Of a stretch of DNA of 35,524 bases, positions 17,879-25,409 are shown one piece after another. The position numbers and the translations under genes were made by a program. Numbering within the stretch: position 1 is the stretch's first letter; the number at the start of each line of letters is the position of its first letter. Origin of the DNA: an uncultured Clostridia bacterium (GTDB lineage Bacteria; Bacillota; Clostridia; TANB77; CAG-508); the NCBI GenBank assembly GCA_947593355.1, contig CANQDO010000013.1:1-35524 (forward strand), read 5' to 3'. The notes beneath the pieces are model-generated. The model was not told the origin of the DNA. It searched no databases and saw only the letters and a program-made list of their open reading frames with translations.

Positions 17879-17905
17879 AGCATATGTTGAATGCATATGC
17901 TTTTT
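17879..17905 (+). terminator. Terminator-like hairpin at the operon 5' end
   Basis: AGCATATG (17879-17886) pairs with CATATGCT (17894-17901), then TTTTT. It would begin at the first transcribed bases, so it may be an attenuator or a 5'-end stabilising hairpin instead of a true terminator. Confidence 0.4.
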
Positions 17906-17951
17906 AAAATATAAAATATGTAAAAGAAATAGACGGTGGAGGTGTTTTGAA

Positions 17952-18116
17952 ATGGCTGCAAAAGGAGCTAGAGAACCAATTACATTAGAATGCACAGAAT
18001 GCAAGAGAAGAAATTATATGACAGAAAAAAACAAAAAAAATAATACTGACAGATTAGAGGTAGTAAAATATTGTAAATATTGCAAAAAACGTACAACTCA
18101 TAAAGAAACAAAATAG
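17952..18116 (+). CDS. rpmG: 50S ribosomal protein L33
   Basis: 54-aa protein of the large subunit, beginning [17 protein letters not shown]. Both Cys pairs (CTEC and CKYC) are kept, so this is the zinc-binding form of L33; many Firmicutes also carry a Cys-free form for zinc limitation. GGAGGTG precedes the start. Order rpmG-secE-nusG is the classical Firmicutes arrangement. Confidence 0.96.
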   Translation: MAAKGAREPITLECTECKRRNYMTEKNKKNNTDRLEVVKYCKYCKKRTTHKETK

Positions 18117-18137
18117 CCTTTTTAAGGAGGAATAAAG

Positions 18138-18563
18138 ATGGCTAAGGAAAACAATAAAATTAAAGAAGCAAATAAAACAAAAAAAGAAAAGAAACACTTT
18201 TTTAAAGACCTAAAAGCGGAACTTAAAAAAGTCATTTGGCCAACACCAAAGCAACTTGTAAATAATACAATTGCAGTAATAACTATTGTGCTAATAACAG
18301 CAGTAATAGTATTTGCTTTAGATTTTGTATTTGAAACAGCAAATACATATGGAGTAGATGCTTTAAAATCAGCAATAGAATCAAATAAATCTGAAAATGT
18401 AGTAGAAGATGGAAACACTGTAGAAAATACAGAAGGTTCTGAAGATGCAAATGTAGAAGCAACTACAGAAACAACAGAGCAAAATACTACTGATGAAGGT
18501 ACAACTACAGAAAATACTACTGAAGATGCAACTACACAAGAAAGTACTACACCAGCTGAGTAA
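18138..18563 (+). CDS. secE: SecE translocase subunit with long acidic tail
   Basis: SecE clamps SecY in the membrane. The core is clear: amphipathic helix FFKDLKAELKKVIWPTPKQL (WPT at 34-36) and one transmembrane segment (44-66). Firmicutes SecE usually ends soon after this helix, near 60-75 residues. Here another 75 residues follow, rich in Thr, Glu and Asn with TTEN/TTE runs and no predicted structure. By SecE topology this tail lies outside the membrane. No frame change explains it, since the ORF is continuous into a TAA 50 nt before nusG. AAGGAGG precedes the start. Confidence 0.93.
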   Translation: MAKENNKIKEANKTKKEKKHFFKDLKAELKKVIWPTPKQLVNNTIAVITIVLITAVIVFALDFVFETANTYGVDALKSAIESNKSENVVEDGNTVENTEGSEDANVEATTETTEQNTTDEGTTTENTTEDATTQESTTPAE

Positions 18564-18612
18564 AATAGTGCAATGCAAGTTATATGAATAATATAAAGGA
18601 GGCCGAAAATCA

Positions 18613-19146
18613 ATGTCACAAGAAAATGCAGATTTAAAGCCAAGATGGTATGTTGTGCACACATATTCAGGTTATGAAAATAAAGTTAAAACAGACTTAG
18701 AAAAAACTGTAAAAAATAGGGAGTTAGAAGATTTCTTTTTTGAAATAGTAGTTCCAATGGAAGAACAAATAGAAATAAAAGACGGAAAGAAAAAAACTAA
18801 CTTAAAAAAAGTTTTTCCTGGTTATGTTTTAGTAAAAATGATTGTAACAGAGGCAACATGGTATATAGTAAGGAATACTAGAGGAGTTACTGGCTTTGTT
18901 GGTTCAGGAACAGACCCAATACCACTTACTGAGGCAGAAATAAGAAAAATGGGATTTGAACTTCCATCAGTTACAATAGACTATGATGTAGGAGACTCTG
19001 TGTCTATCATAGATGGTTCATTCGAGAATTTTGTGGGTACAGTTCAAGAAATAAACAAAGATAAAAAGAAAGTAAAAGTTCTTGTATCAATGTTTGGTAG
19101 GGAAACACCAGTTGAGGTAGATTTCTCACAAGTGCAAAAAGTTTAA
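18613..19146 (+). CDS. nusG: Transcription factor NusG
   Basis: 177 aa. The NGN domain starts at PRWYVVHTYSGYENKVK (about 10) and binds RNA polymerase; the KOW domain (about 125-177) has VGDSVSIIDGSFENFVGTV. It modulates elongation and pausing and links polymerase to the ribosome. AAAGGAGG lies 9 nt upstream of the ATG. Confidence 0.97.
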   Translation: MSQENADLKPRWYVVHTYSGYENKVKTDLEKTVKNRELEDFFFEIVVPMEEQIEIKDGKKKTNLKKVFPGYVLVKMIVTEATWYIVRNTRGVTGFVGSGTDPIPLTEAEIRKMGFELPSVTIDYDVGDSVSIIDGSFENFVGTVQEINKDKKKVKVLVSMFGRETPVEVDFSQVQKV

Positions 19147-19188
19147 AACGAAATAGATGATTTCAAAGTCTATATTAATAAGTTTAAA

Positions 19189-19214
19189 ATAGAAATAAAA
19201 ATCTTTATTTCTAT
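19189..19214 (+). other. Stem-loop between nusG and rplK
   Basis: ATAGAAATAAA (19189-19199) pairs perfectly with TTTATTTCTAT (19204-19214) over a 4-nt loop. All but one of the pairs are A-U or weak, and no U-run follows. It could be an mRNA processing or regulatory structure. Confidence 0.4.
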
Positions 19215-19277
19215 ATTAATAAATCTATAATTATTTAGATGTAATATACATCAAAACCAAAGGAGGTGCTAACACAA

Positions 19278-19706
19278 ATGGCAGAGAAGGAGATTACTAA
19301 CGTAATTAAATTACAAATAGAAGCAGGAAAAGCTACACCAGCTCCACCAGTAGGACCAGCATTAGGATCAAGTGGTGTAAACATTATGCAATTCGTAAAA
19401 GAATTTAATGATAGAACTGCAAATCAACCAGGAATGATAATCCCAGTTGTAATAACAGTATATAAAGATAAATCTTTTGAATTCATAACAAAAGTACCAC
19501 CAGTAGCAGTATTAATTAAAAAAGCAATTAAAATTCAAAAAGGTTCAGGAAAACCTAATAGAGATAAAGTTGGAACAATAACTAAAGCTCAAGTTGAAGA
19601 AATTGCAAAACAAAAAATGCCAGACTTAAATGCAGCATCATTAGAATCAGCAATGAGTATGGTTGCCGGAACTGCAAGATCTATGGGTGTTGTAGTGGCA
19701 GAATAA
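19278..19706 (+). CDS. rplK: 50S ribosomal protein L11
   Basis: 142 aa, the usual length. The N-terminal domain has the conserved [17 protein letters not shown] with its Pro-rich linker and [12 protein letters not shown]; the C-terminal rRNA-binding domain includes [12 protein letters not shown] and GTARSMG. Start set at ATG 19278, 10 nt after AGGAGG; the in-frame GTG at 19266 overlaps that SD and is rejected. Confidence 0.97.
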   Translation: MAEKEITNVIKLQIEAGKATPAPPVGPALGSSGVNIMQFVKEFNDRTANQPGMIIPVVITVYKDKSFEFITKVPPVAVLIKKAIKIQKGSGKPNRDKVGTITKAQVEEIAKQKMPDLNAASLESAMSMVAGTARSMGVVVAE

Positions 19707-19777
19707 TTAAAATATTGGGAGAAGTAAGTTAGAAAATCTAGCAAAATTAAAACTTCGATAATACCAAAGGAGGAAAA

Positions 19778-20461
19778 ATGAGTACAGGAAAGAGATATAA
19801 AGCAAGTGAAAAACTTGTTGAAAAAAATAAGGTGTATGATATCAAAGAGGCATTAAATATTATAGAAAAAATGCCAAAAGCAAAATTTGATGAAACTGTA
19901 GAATTACATGTAAAATTAGGTGTAGATTCTAAACATGCAGACCAACAAGTAAGAGGTACAACAGTACTTCCACATGGAACAGGTAAAACTCAAAGAGTTT
20001 TAGTATTTGCAAAAGGGCCAAAAGCTGAAGAAGCTCAAAAGGCTGGAGCAGATTTCGTTGGAGCAGAAGAATTAATACCAAAAATTGAAAAAGAAAACTG
20101 GTTTGATTATGATGTTATCGTTGCAACACCAGATATGATGGGTGTTGTAGGAAGATTAGGTAAAGTATTAGGACCAAAAGGATTAATGCCAAACCCTAAA
20201 TCTGGAACAGTAACAATGGACCTTACAAAAGCAATAAACGAAATTAAATCAGGAAAAGTAGAATACAGATTAGACAAAACAAATATTATTCACTTAGGTT
20301 TTGGAAAAGTTTCATTTGGAGCAGATAAATTATTAGAAAACTATGATGCAATTATGGGAGCTATTATAAAAGCGAAACCATCAGCAGCTAAAGGACAATA
20401 CATTAGAAGTGTATCAATATCTACTACAATGGGACCTGGAATGTATATTGACCAAAAATAA
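19778..20461 (+). CDS. rplA: 50S ribosomal protein L1
   Basis: 227 aa. Conserved features include [21 protein letters not shown] and the domain II stretch [22 protein letters not shown]1 binds 23S rRNA at the stalk and, in many bacteria, its own mRNA to repress rplK-rplA. AAAGGAGG is 5 nt from the ATG. Confidence 0.97.
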   Translation: MSTGKRYKASEKLVEKNKVYDIKEALNIIEKMPKAKFDETVELHVKLGVDSKHADQQVRGTTVLPHGTGKTQRVLVFAKGPKAEEAQKAGADFVGAEELIPKIEKENWFDYDVIVATPDMMGVVGRLGKVLGPKGLMPNPKSGTVTMDLTKAINEIKSGKVEYRLDKTNIIHLGFGKVSFGADKLLENYDAIMGAIIKAKPSAAKGQYIRSVSISTTMGPGMYIDQK

Positions 20462-20466
20462 TTATA

Positions 20467-20566
20467 GTAGCCAAAGAAAGTAGGCATAAAAATAAGTCCT
20501 ACCGAGGCATAAGAAGAGAGGGTAAAACCAATCTCTATGCCTTTTGGCTATAGAGGTTGGTTTTTA
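20467..20566 (+). promoter_or_regulatory. Ribosomal protein L10 leader
   Basis: Autoregulatory leader of rplJ-rplL to which L10(L12)4 binds. It has the conserved GTAGGC...CCTACCGAGGCAT kink region and ends in a terminator, 20526-20540 with 20546-20560 plus T-run, with one bulge and one G-U pair. A competing helix between GAGGCATA (20513) and TATGCC provides the alternative fold. Position between rplA and rplJ is diagnostic. Confidence 0.88.
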
Positions 20567-20618
20567 ATTTTGGAAAATTAAATTTAATAGGATAAATATT
20601 TGGGAGGTGAAAACAAAA

Positions 20619-21119
20619 ATGGCAAGTGAAAGCATACTAAAACAAAAAGAAGAAGAAGTAAAAAATCTAGCTGAAAAATTTAAAACAGCTAAAATAATAC
20701 TTATAGCAGACTATAGAGGAATAACTGTAGAAGATGTTACAAAATTAAGAAATTCTTTAAGAGATATAAAATCTGACTACAAAGTTATAAAAAACAATAT
20801 TGTAAAAAGAGCATTGAATGCAAATGGAGAAAATGGTTTAGACGAAGTACTAGCAGGGCCAACAGCTGTAATAACATCTGAAGAAGATTATTTACAACCA
20901 CTAAAAGTAATTTATAAATATTCAAAAGATAATGAATTTTATAAAATTAAAGGTGGTATAGTTGAAGGTAAGGTAATGTCAATAGACGAATTAATTACTT
21001 TAGCAAAACTACCATCAAGACAAGAATTACTTGGAATGCTTGCAGGTGGCTTACTTGGAGCTATTTCAAAACTTGCAGTTGGATTGGATCAAGTAAGATT
21101 ACAAAAAGAAAATGCATAG
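20619..21119 (+). CDS. rplJ: 50S ribosomal protein L10
   Basis: 166-aa stalk base protein. Typical segments are IILIADYRGITVEDVTKLRNSLR and YKVIKNNIVKRAL, then a C-terminal helix (about 135-166) that carries L7/L12 dimers. Start placed at ATG 20619, 11 nt after GGGAGG; the upstream in-frame GTG (20607) overlaps the SD. Controlled by the L10 leader. Confidence 0.97.
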   Translation: MASESILKQKEEEVKNLAEKFKTAKIILIADYRGITVEDVTKLRNSLRDIKSDYKVIKNNIVKRALNANGENGLDEVLAGPTAVITSEEDYLQPLKVIYKYSKDNEFYKIKGGIVEGKVMSIDELITLAKLPSRQELLGMLAGGLLGAISKLAVGLDQVRLQKENA

Positions 21120-21140
21120 CAAATTGTACATGAATAAAAA

Positions 21141-21236
21141 CGTAAATCACAATTGATGTGATAAGTAAAATTAAAAAGCGTAAATCACAATTGATGTGAT
21201 AACAAAATAAAAAAATAAAATCGCAATTGCCGCGAT
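21141..21236 (+). repeat. Three covarying mini-hairpins between rplJ and rplL
   Basis: 17-nt inverted repeats at 21146-21162 and 21184-21200 (ATCACA, loop ATTGA, TGTGAT) and 21220-21236 (ATCGC, loop, GCGAT). The first two are copies with a GTAAATCACAATTGATGTGATAA body. In the third, the A-U pair at stem position 4 became G-C on both sides, a compensatory change that keeps the stem. They lie in the transcript between L10 and L7/L12. Confidence 0.8.
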
Positions 21237-21262
21237 AAATAAAATTTAAGGAGGAATTTAAA

Positions 21263-21634
21263 ATGGCAAAAATAGAAGAATTATTAGAAACTATTGATAG
21301 TTTAACAGTAGCAGAATTAGCAGAATTAGTAAAAGGAATAGAAGAAAAATATGGAGTATCTGCAGTAGCAGCAGCTGCACCAGCAGCTGGAGGAGCAGCA
21401 GGAGCTGCAGCAGCTGAAGAAAAATCATCATTTAATGTTGTATTAAAAGAAGCAGGAGCTAACAAAATTCAAGTAATTAAAGTTGTTAGAGATGCAACAG
21501 GATTAGGATTAAAAGAAGCTAAAGACTTAGTTGACGGAGCACCAAAAACAGTTAAAGAAGGAGCTTCTAAAGAAGAAGCAGAAGAATTAAAAGCTAAATT
21601 TGAAGAAGCAGGAGCAACAATAGAATTAGCTTAA
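21263..21634 (+). CDS. rplL: 50S ribosomal protein L7/L12
   Basis: 123 aa. N-terminal dimerisation domain (1-33), Ala-rich flexible hinge (about 35-52) and the C-terminal factor-binding domain with [32 protein letters not shown] is 8 nt before the ATG. rpoB and rpoC, which nearly always follow rplL, are not here; a terminator follows instead. Confidence 0.97.
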   Translation: MAKIEELLETIDSLTVAELAELVKGIEEKYGVSAVAAAAPAAGGAAGAAAAEEKSSFNVVLKEAGANKIQVIKVVRDATGLGLKEAKDLVDGAPKTVKEGASKEEAEELKAKFEEAGATIELA

Positions 21635-21672
21635 TTTTAATAAGGAAAATTATATATTAATACAAACTAAAG

Positions 21673-21714
21673 ACCACCATAAATGTTATAAAATGGCATA
21701 AATGGTGGTTTTTA
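21673..21714 (+). terminator. Terminator after rplL
   Basis: ACCACCAT (21673-21680) pairs with ATGGTGGT (21702-21709), then a T-run. It closes the ribosomal protein operon. Confidence 0.8.
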
Positions 21715-21740
21715 TTTGACCATTTTTATAAAAGTTGTAA

Positions 21741-21824
21741 GAGTTATTGTTATAAAATGCTGTAAATTTTTAAGCTAGAGCTATTGTTATAAAATGCTGT
21801 AAATTTTTAAGCTAGAGTTATTTT
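21741..21824 (+). repeat. 37-nt tandem repeat, 2.2 copies
   Basis: A unit starting GAGTTATTGTTATAAAATGC at 21741 recurs from 21778 with one change in 37 nt; a partial third copy follows from 21815. It occupies much of the 329-nt gap 21635-21963, which otherwise holds the rplL terminator and the purB promoter. Confidence 0.8.
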
Positions 21825-21847
21825 TATAAAAAGAGTTAAGAAATTAT

Positions 21848-21876
21848 TTGCTTTCTTATGTAAAACATGCTATAAT
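21848..21876 (+). promoter_or_regulatory. purB promoter
   Basis: TTGCTT (21848-21853), 17-nt spacer, TATAAT (21871-21876). A leader of about 80 nt follows; I saw no convincing purine riboswitch core in it. Confidence 0.65.
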
Positions 21877-21963
21877 GTGCGTGTCACATAACTATTACGT
21901 TTCTAAATATTTTAGCAACAAGTAAAGGCAATAGTTGAATAACTTTTAGAAAGGGGAATTTTT

Positions 21964-23439
21964 ATGGAAGAGGAAAGGCGAATTGTAAGTGATAGCTCAA
22001 TGTTTAAAAGGGATACGGAAAATAATCTGTATGAACTTGAAAACCCAAAAACAGAAAGCCAAGATATTTCTTCGAGGCATTTTGCATTAGGGCCATTAGA
22101 TGGTCGCTATTCGGAAATTGCTAGACGATTATCGCCATACTTTTCTGAATATGCCTTAGTAAAAAACAGAATCAGGGTAGAGGTGTATTGGCTTAAGTTT
22201 TTATTAAAAAACGTAAAGGGTAATGATATTTTAGATAACTTTGATATGAGTAATATGATTAAAATTTTGTCCATTTATAGAGATTTTTCTGAAAGCTCAT
22301 TTATCGAAGTTAAAAAAATTGAAGCAATTACGAACCATGATGTAAAAGCAGTTGAGCTATATGTTGCAAAAAGGCTTAAAGAAATGGGAATGGATAGCCT
22401 TGTTAGTTTTGTACATATTGGTTGTACTTCTGAAGACATTAACAACACAGCATATGCATACATGATAAAAAAGGCAATAACTGAAGAATGGATTCCAGAA
22501 GCCAATAAATTGATTCAAACAATTTCTGATTTAGCTATTGCCAATATGGACATACCAATGCTTGCTCATACTCATGGCCAGCCAGCAACACCAACTACTG
22601 TAGGCAAGGAATTTGCAGTTCATGTATATCGCTTCAAAAAATATTTGCAGAAGATGAGGAATATTAAACCTTGTGCAAAATTTAATGGAGCAACAGGAAA
22701 CTATTCAGCAATTTCTGTGGCATTCCCAAATGAACGTTGGCAAATAATGTCAAAACATTTTGTTGAGTATTATTTGGGGTTGGAATTTAACCCGGTAACA
22801 ACTCAAATAGAAAGCCATGACTATGTTTGCGATATTATGGACATTATTAGGCATTTCAATAATATCCTCAGGGACTTGGATTTGGATATGTGGTTATACA
22901 TTAGCATGGATTACTTTAAGCAAATTCCTGTACAAAATGAGGTAGGTAGCAGTACAATGCCTCATAAGGTTAATCCTATTCGTTTTGAAAATAGCGAAGC
23001 AAACGTTAAAATGGGAAATGCTATTTGTTCAGTACTTTCTGATGAATTACCACGTTCTCGTATGCAAAGAGATTTATCAGATTCTTCTTTGCAGAGGAAT
23101 ATTGGCCTTGCATTTGGCTATTCAATTCAAGCAATTCAGCAGACAATAGAAGGTCTTAAAAAGGTAGCTGTAAATGTAGAAAAAATTTCAGCAGACCTTG
23201 AAAGTAAGTGGGAAGTTTTGGCAGAGCCTATTCAAACAATGCTCCGCAAATATGGTATACCAGATGCGTATAATCAGTTAAAAGAGCTTACAAGAGGTAA
23301 AAATATCTCTAAAGAAGCAATTCAGGAGTTTATTAAATCTTTAGATGTTTTATCTGATGAAGATAGAAAAACACTCCTTGAATTAACTCCTTCGAGTTAT
23401 ATTGGTTTGGCATCTAGCATTGTGGAACAAGAAGTATAA
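21964..23439 (+). CDS. purB: Adenylosuccinate lyase, E. coli-type
   Basis: Cleaves SAICAR and adenylosuccinate in purine synthesis. The signature SSTMPHKVNPIRFENSE is intact, with THGQPATPTTVGKE and the SEDINN element. From GPLDGRY (43-49) to the end it resembles the E. coli clade (NHDVKAVE, EVLAEPIQTMLRKYGI, LKELTRGK) more than the shorter Bacillus type. About 40 extra residues precede that start; ATG 21964 has GAAAGGGG upstream, so they appear to be translated. Codon use is less A/T-skewed than in the neighbours (CGC, CGT, GCC, CTC occur), which fits transfer from elsewhere. It stands where rpoB would be expected. Confidence 0.94.
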   Translation: MEEERRIVSDSSMFKRDTENNLYELENPKTESQDISSRHFALGPLDGRYSEIARRLSPYFSEYALVKNRIRVEVYWLKFLLKNVKGNDILDNFDMSNMIKILSIYRDFSESSFIEVKKIEAITNHDVKAVELYVAKRLKEMGMDSLVSFVHIGCTSEDINNTAYAYMIKKAITEEWIPEANKLIQTISDLAIANMDIPMLAHTHGQPATPTTVGKEFAVHVYRFKKYLQKMRNIKPCAKFNGATGNYSAISVAFPNERWQIMSKHFVEYYLGLEFNPVTTQIESHDYVCDIMDIIRHFNNILRDLDLDMWLYISMDYFKQIPVQNEVGSSTMPHKVNPIRFENSEANVKMGNAICSVLSDELPRSRMQRDLSDSSLQRNIGLAFGYSIQAIQQTIEGLKKVAVNVEKISADLESKWEVLAEPIQTMLRKYGIPDAYNQLKELTRGKNISKEAIQEFIKSLDVLSDEDRKTLLELTPSSYIGLASSIVEQEV

Positions 23440-23450
23440 TTTTAATGTAA

Positions 23451-23488
23451 AAAGAGTCGTATTCTAATTGGAATACGGCTCTTTCCCT
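23451..23488 (+). terminator. purB terminator
   Basis: 14-bp stem, 23451-23464 with 23471-23484, one G-U pair, loop of 6 nt, ending in CTTTCCCTT. Confidence 0.7.
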
Positions 23489-23490
23489 TA

Positions 23491-23595
23491 ATTTATAGCT
23501 GAAAAAATCAATTTAAATTTATAGCTAAAAAGTTAATTTTAAATTTATAGCTAAAAAGTTAATTTTAAATTTATAGCTAAAAAAGTTAATTTTAA
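23491..23595 (+). repeat. 26-nt tandem repeat, four copies
   Basis: Units start with ATTTATAGCT at 23491, 23517, 23543 and 23569. Copies 2 and 3 are identical; copy 1 has several changes and copy 4 one extra A. It is the main content of the 400-nt gap between purB and comM; the rest holds the purB terminator, the comM promoter and loose repeats of CGATTTTTGTA. Confidence 0.88.
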
Positions 23596-23777
23596 ATTAG
23601 TGCTTGCTTAAGACTATTAGTTTTAGCAGAACAAAAAAATAAAAAATTCGGCAGTCGATTTTTGTAGAAATTTGTCGATTGACTTTTGCAGAAATTCAAA
23701 AAATAAATTCTGTTATAATTAATTAGATAATAAAATTAAATAAGCGATTTTTGTAAAAATTTGACGAACGATTTTTG

Positions 23778-23806
23778 TTGACAAACAGAAAATTTGAATA
23801 TATAAT
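23778..23806 (+). promoter_or_regulatory. comM promoter
   Basis: TTGACA (23778-23783), 17-nt spacer, TATAAT (23801-23806): a full consensus promoter 33 nt before the ATG. Confidence 0.8.
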
Positions 23807-23839
23807 GGGCACACTTAACATAACAAGGAAGTGAACAAA

Positions 23840-25370
23840 ATGTTATCTATAATAAAAACAGTCGCTCTAAATGGAATAGAGGGGTATTTAGTTGATGTTC
23901 AAGTAGATGTATCGGAAGGGTTACCAAGTTGGGAGGTAGTAGGTCTTCCAGACATAAGTGTAAGAGAATCAAAAGAAAGAGTAAAAGTAGCAATAAAAAA
24001 CTCCAAAATAAAGATGCTAAGTAAAAAAATAACAATAAATTTAGCGCCTGCAACTTTAAGAAAAGAGGGTACATTTTTTGATTTACCAATAGCCATAGGA
24101 ATATTAATGTCGACCGAGTATATATGGGAGCAAAATTTAAATGATACGGTATTTATAGGGGAGTTATCTTTAGATGGTAAAATTACAAAAGTAAATGGAG
24201 TTCTGCCAATGTGCATAGAAGCAAAAAAATTAGGAATAAAAAAAGTAATTGTTTCAGAAGAAAATGCAAAAGAAGCGGCGATAGTAGATGGAATAGAAGT
24301 AATACCGGTAGTTAATTTAATTCAAACAATACAATATTTAAATAGTCAAATACATATTAATCCTAAAAAAACAAATATAGATGAAATTTTTAATCAAAGT
24401 CAAATTTATTCTTTAGATTTTTCAGAAGTAAAAGGTCAAGAAAATGCAAAAAGGGCTTTGGAGGTTGCAGCCTCTGGAGGTCACAATATATTACTAATAG
24501 GAAGTCCACGGATGTGGTAAAACAATGCTTGCAAAAAGAATACCAACAATACTTCCGAAGCTAAATTTTGAAGAAGCATTGGAAGTTACAAAAATACATA
24601 GCATAGAAGGTAGTTTAAACGAAAGCATGCCATTAATAGTAGAAAGACCATTTAGAAGTCCACATCATACTATATCAAAAAGTTCTTTAATAGGAGGCGG
24701 AAAAATTCCAAAGCCAGGGGAAGTTAGTTTGGCACATAATGGTGTATTATTTTTAGACGAACTACCAGAGTTTAATAAAGAAGTATTAGAAGTTTTAAGA
24801 GGTCCTATAGAAGATAGAAAGGTAACATTAAGCAGAGTGCTTACAACAATAACATATCCATGCAACTTTATGCTAGTTGCAAGCATGAATCCATGCATGT
24901 GTGGTTACTATGGAAGTGACAAAGAATGTAAATGTACCAAGGAAAGTATAAGAAGATATATAAACAAAATAAGTGGACCTATGCTAGATAGAATAGATGT
25001 ACAAGTAGAAGTAAATTCTGTAAAATATGAAAAATTAAATAGTAATAAGGTGGAGGAAACTTCAGAAGAAATAAGGAAAAGAGTAAAAGAAACAAGGCAA
25101 ATACAACAAGAAAGGTATAAAAAATACAAAATTTTTTCAAATGCAGAATTAACTCCAAAATTAATGGAAAAATATTGCAAAATAGATGAAGAAAGTAAAA
25201 AGTTACTAGAGAATGCATTTGATAAATTGGGATTAAGTGCAAGAGCATATGGACGAATTTTGAAAGTGGCAAGAACAATTGCAGACATGGAAAAAAGCGA
25301 AAATATACAAAAGAATCATATATTAGAGGCAATTTCATATAGAGGTTTAGATAAAAAATATTGGGTATAA
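23840..25370 (+). CDS. comM: ComM-like AAA+ ATPase, requires +1 frameshift
   Basis: YifB/ComM-family helicase, linked to branch migration during natural transformation. The N-terminal Lon-like domain (about 1-170) starts with the typical [10 protein letters not shown]; the Mg-chelatase-type AAA+ core has [16 protein letters not shown] as Walker B. The reading frame breaks inside Walker A: zero frame reads GSP-Arg-Met-Trp-stop, but skipping C24509 gives GSPGCGKT (221-228) and then an uninterrupted protein of 510 aa ending at 25370. Everything else is intact, so the gene is not visibly decayed. Start ATG 23840 chosen since GTG 23831 overlaps the AAGGAAG SD. Confidence 0.88.
24509..24512 (+). 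promoter_or_regulatory. Candidate +1 frameshift site CGGA (comM)
   Basis: Zero frame is AGT CCA CGG ATG TGG TAA; +1 frame is CCA (C) GGA TGT GGT AAA. The expected residue is the first Gly of the GCGKT P-loop. AGGAAG lies 4 nt upstream of CGG, a possible Shine-Dalgarno-like stimulator. A sequencing insertion is the alternative. Confidence 0.5.
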
Positions 25371-25409
25371 ATTTAAATGTTTAAAAAGCAAACAATATTG
25401 GAGGGAACA

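Noticed and set aside
18122..18664. 180-aa ORF on the minus strand opposite secE/nusG
   Set aside because: It is the mirror of the Thr/Glu-rich secE tail; Ser/Val low complexity, no SD, and secE and nusG are certain on the other strand.
21877..21963. Purine riboswitch ahead of purB
   Set aside because: The conserved purine-aptamer core sequences and paired arms are not seen.
23491..23595. CRISPR-like array
   Set aside because: Copies are directly adjacent with no spacers and no cas genes nearby; an ordinary tandem repeat.
23679..23719. TTGACT and TATAAT upstream of comM as a promoter
   Set aside because: Spacer is 29 nt; the consensus pair at 23778-23806 is far better.
24513..25370. Separate second gene for the 3' half of comM
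   Set aside because: The half begins inside Walker A, has no SD and is continuous with the first half after a one-base shift.
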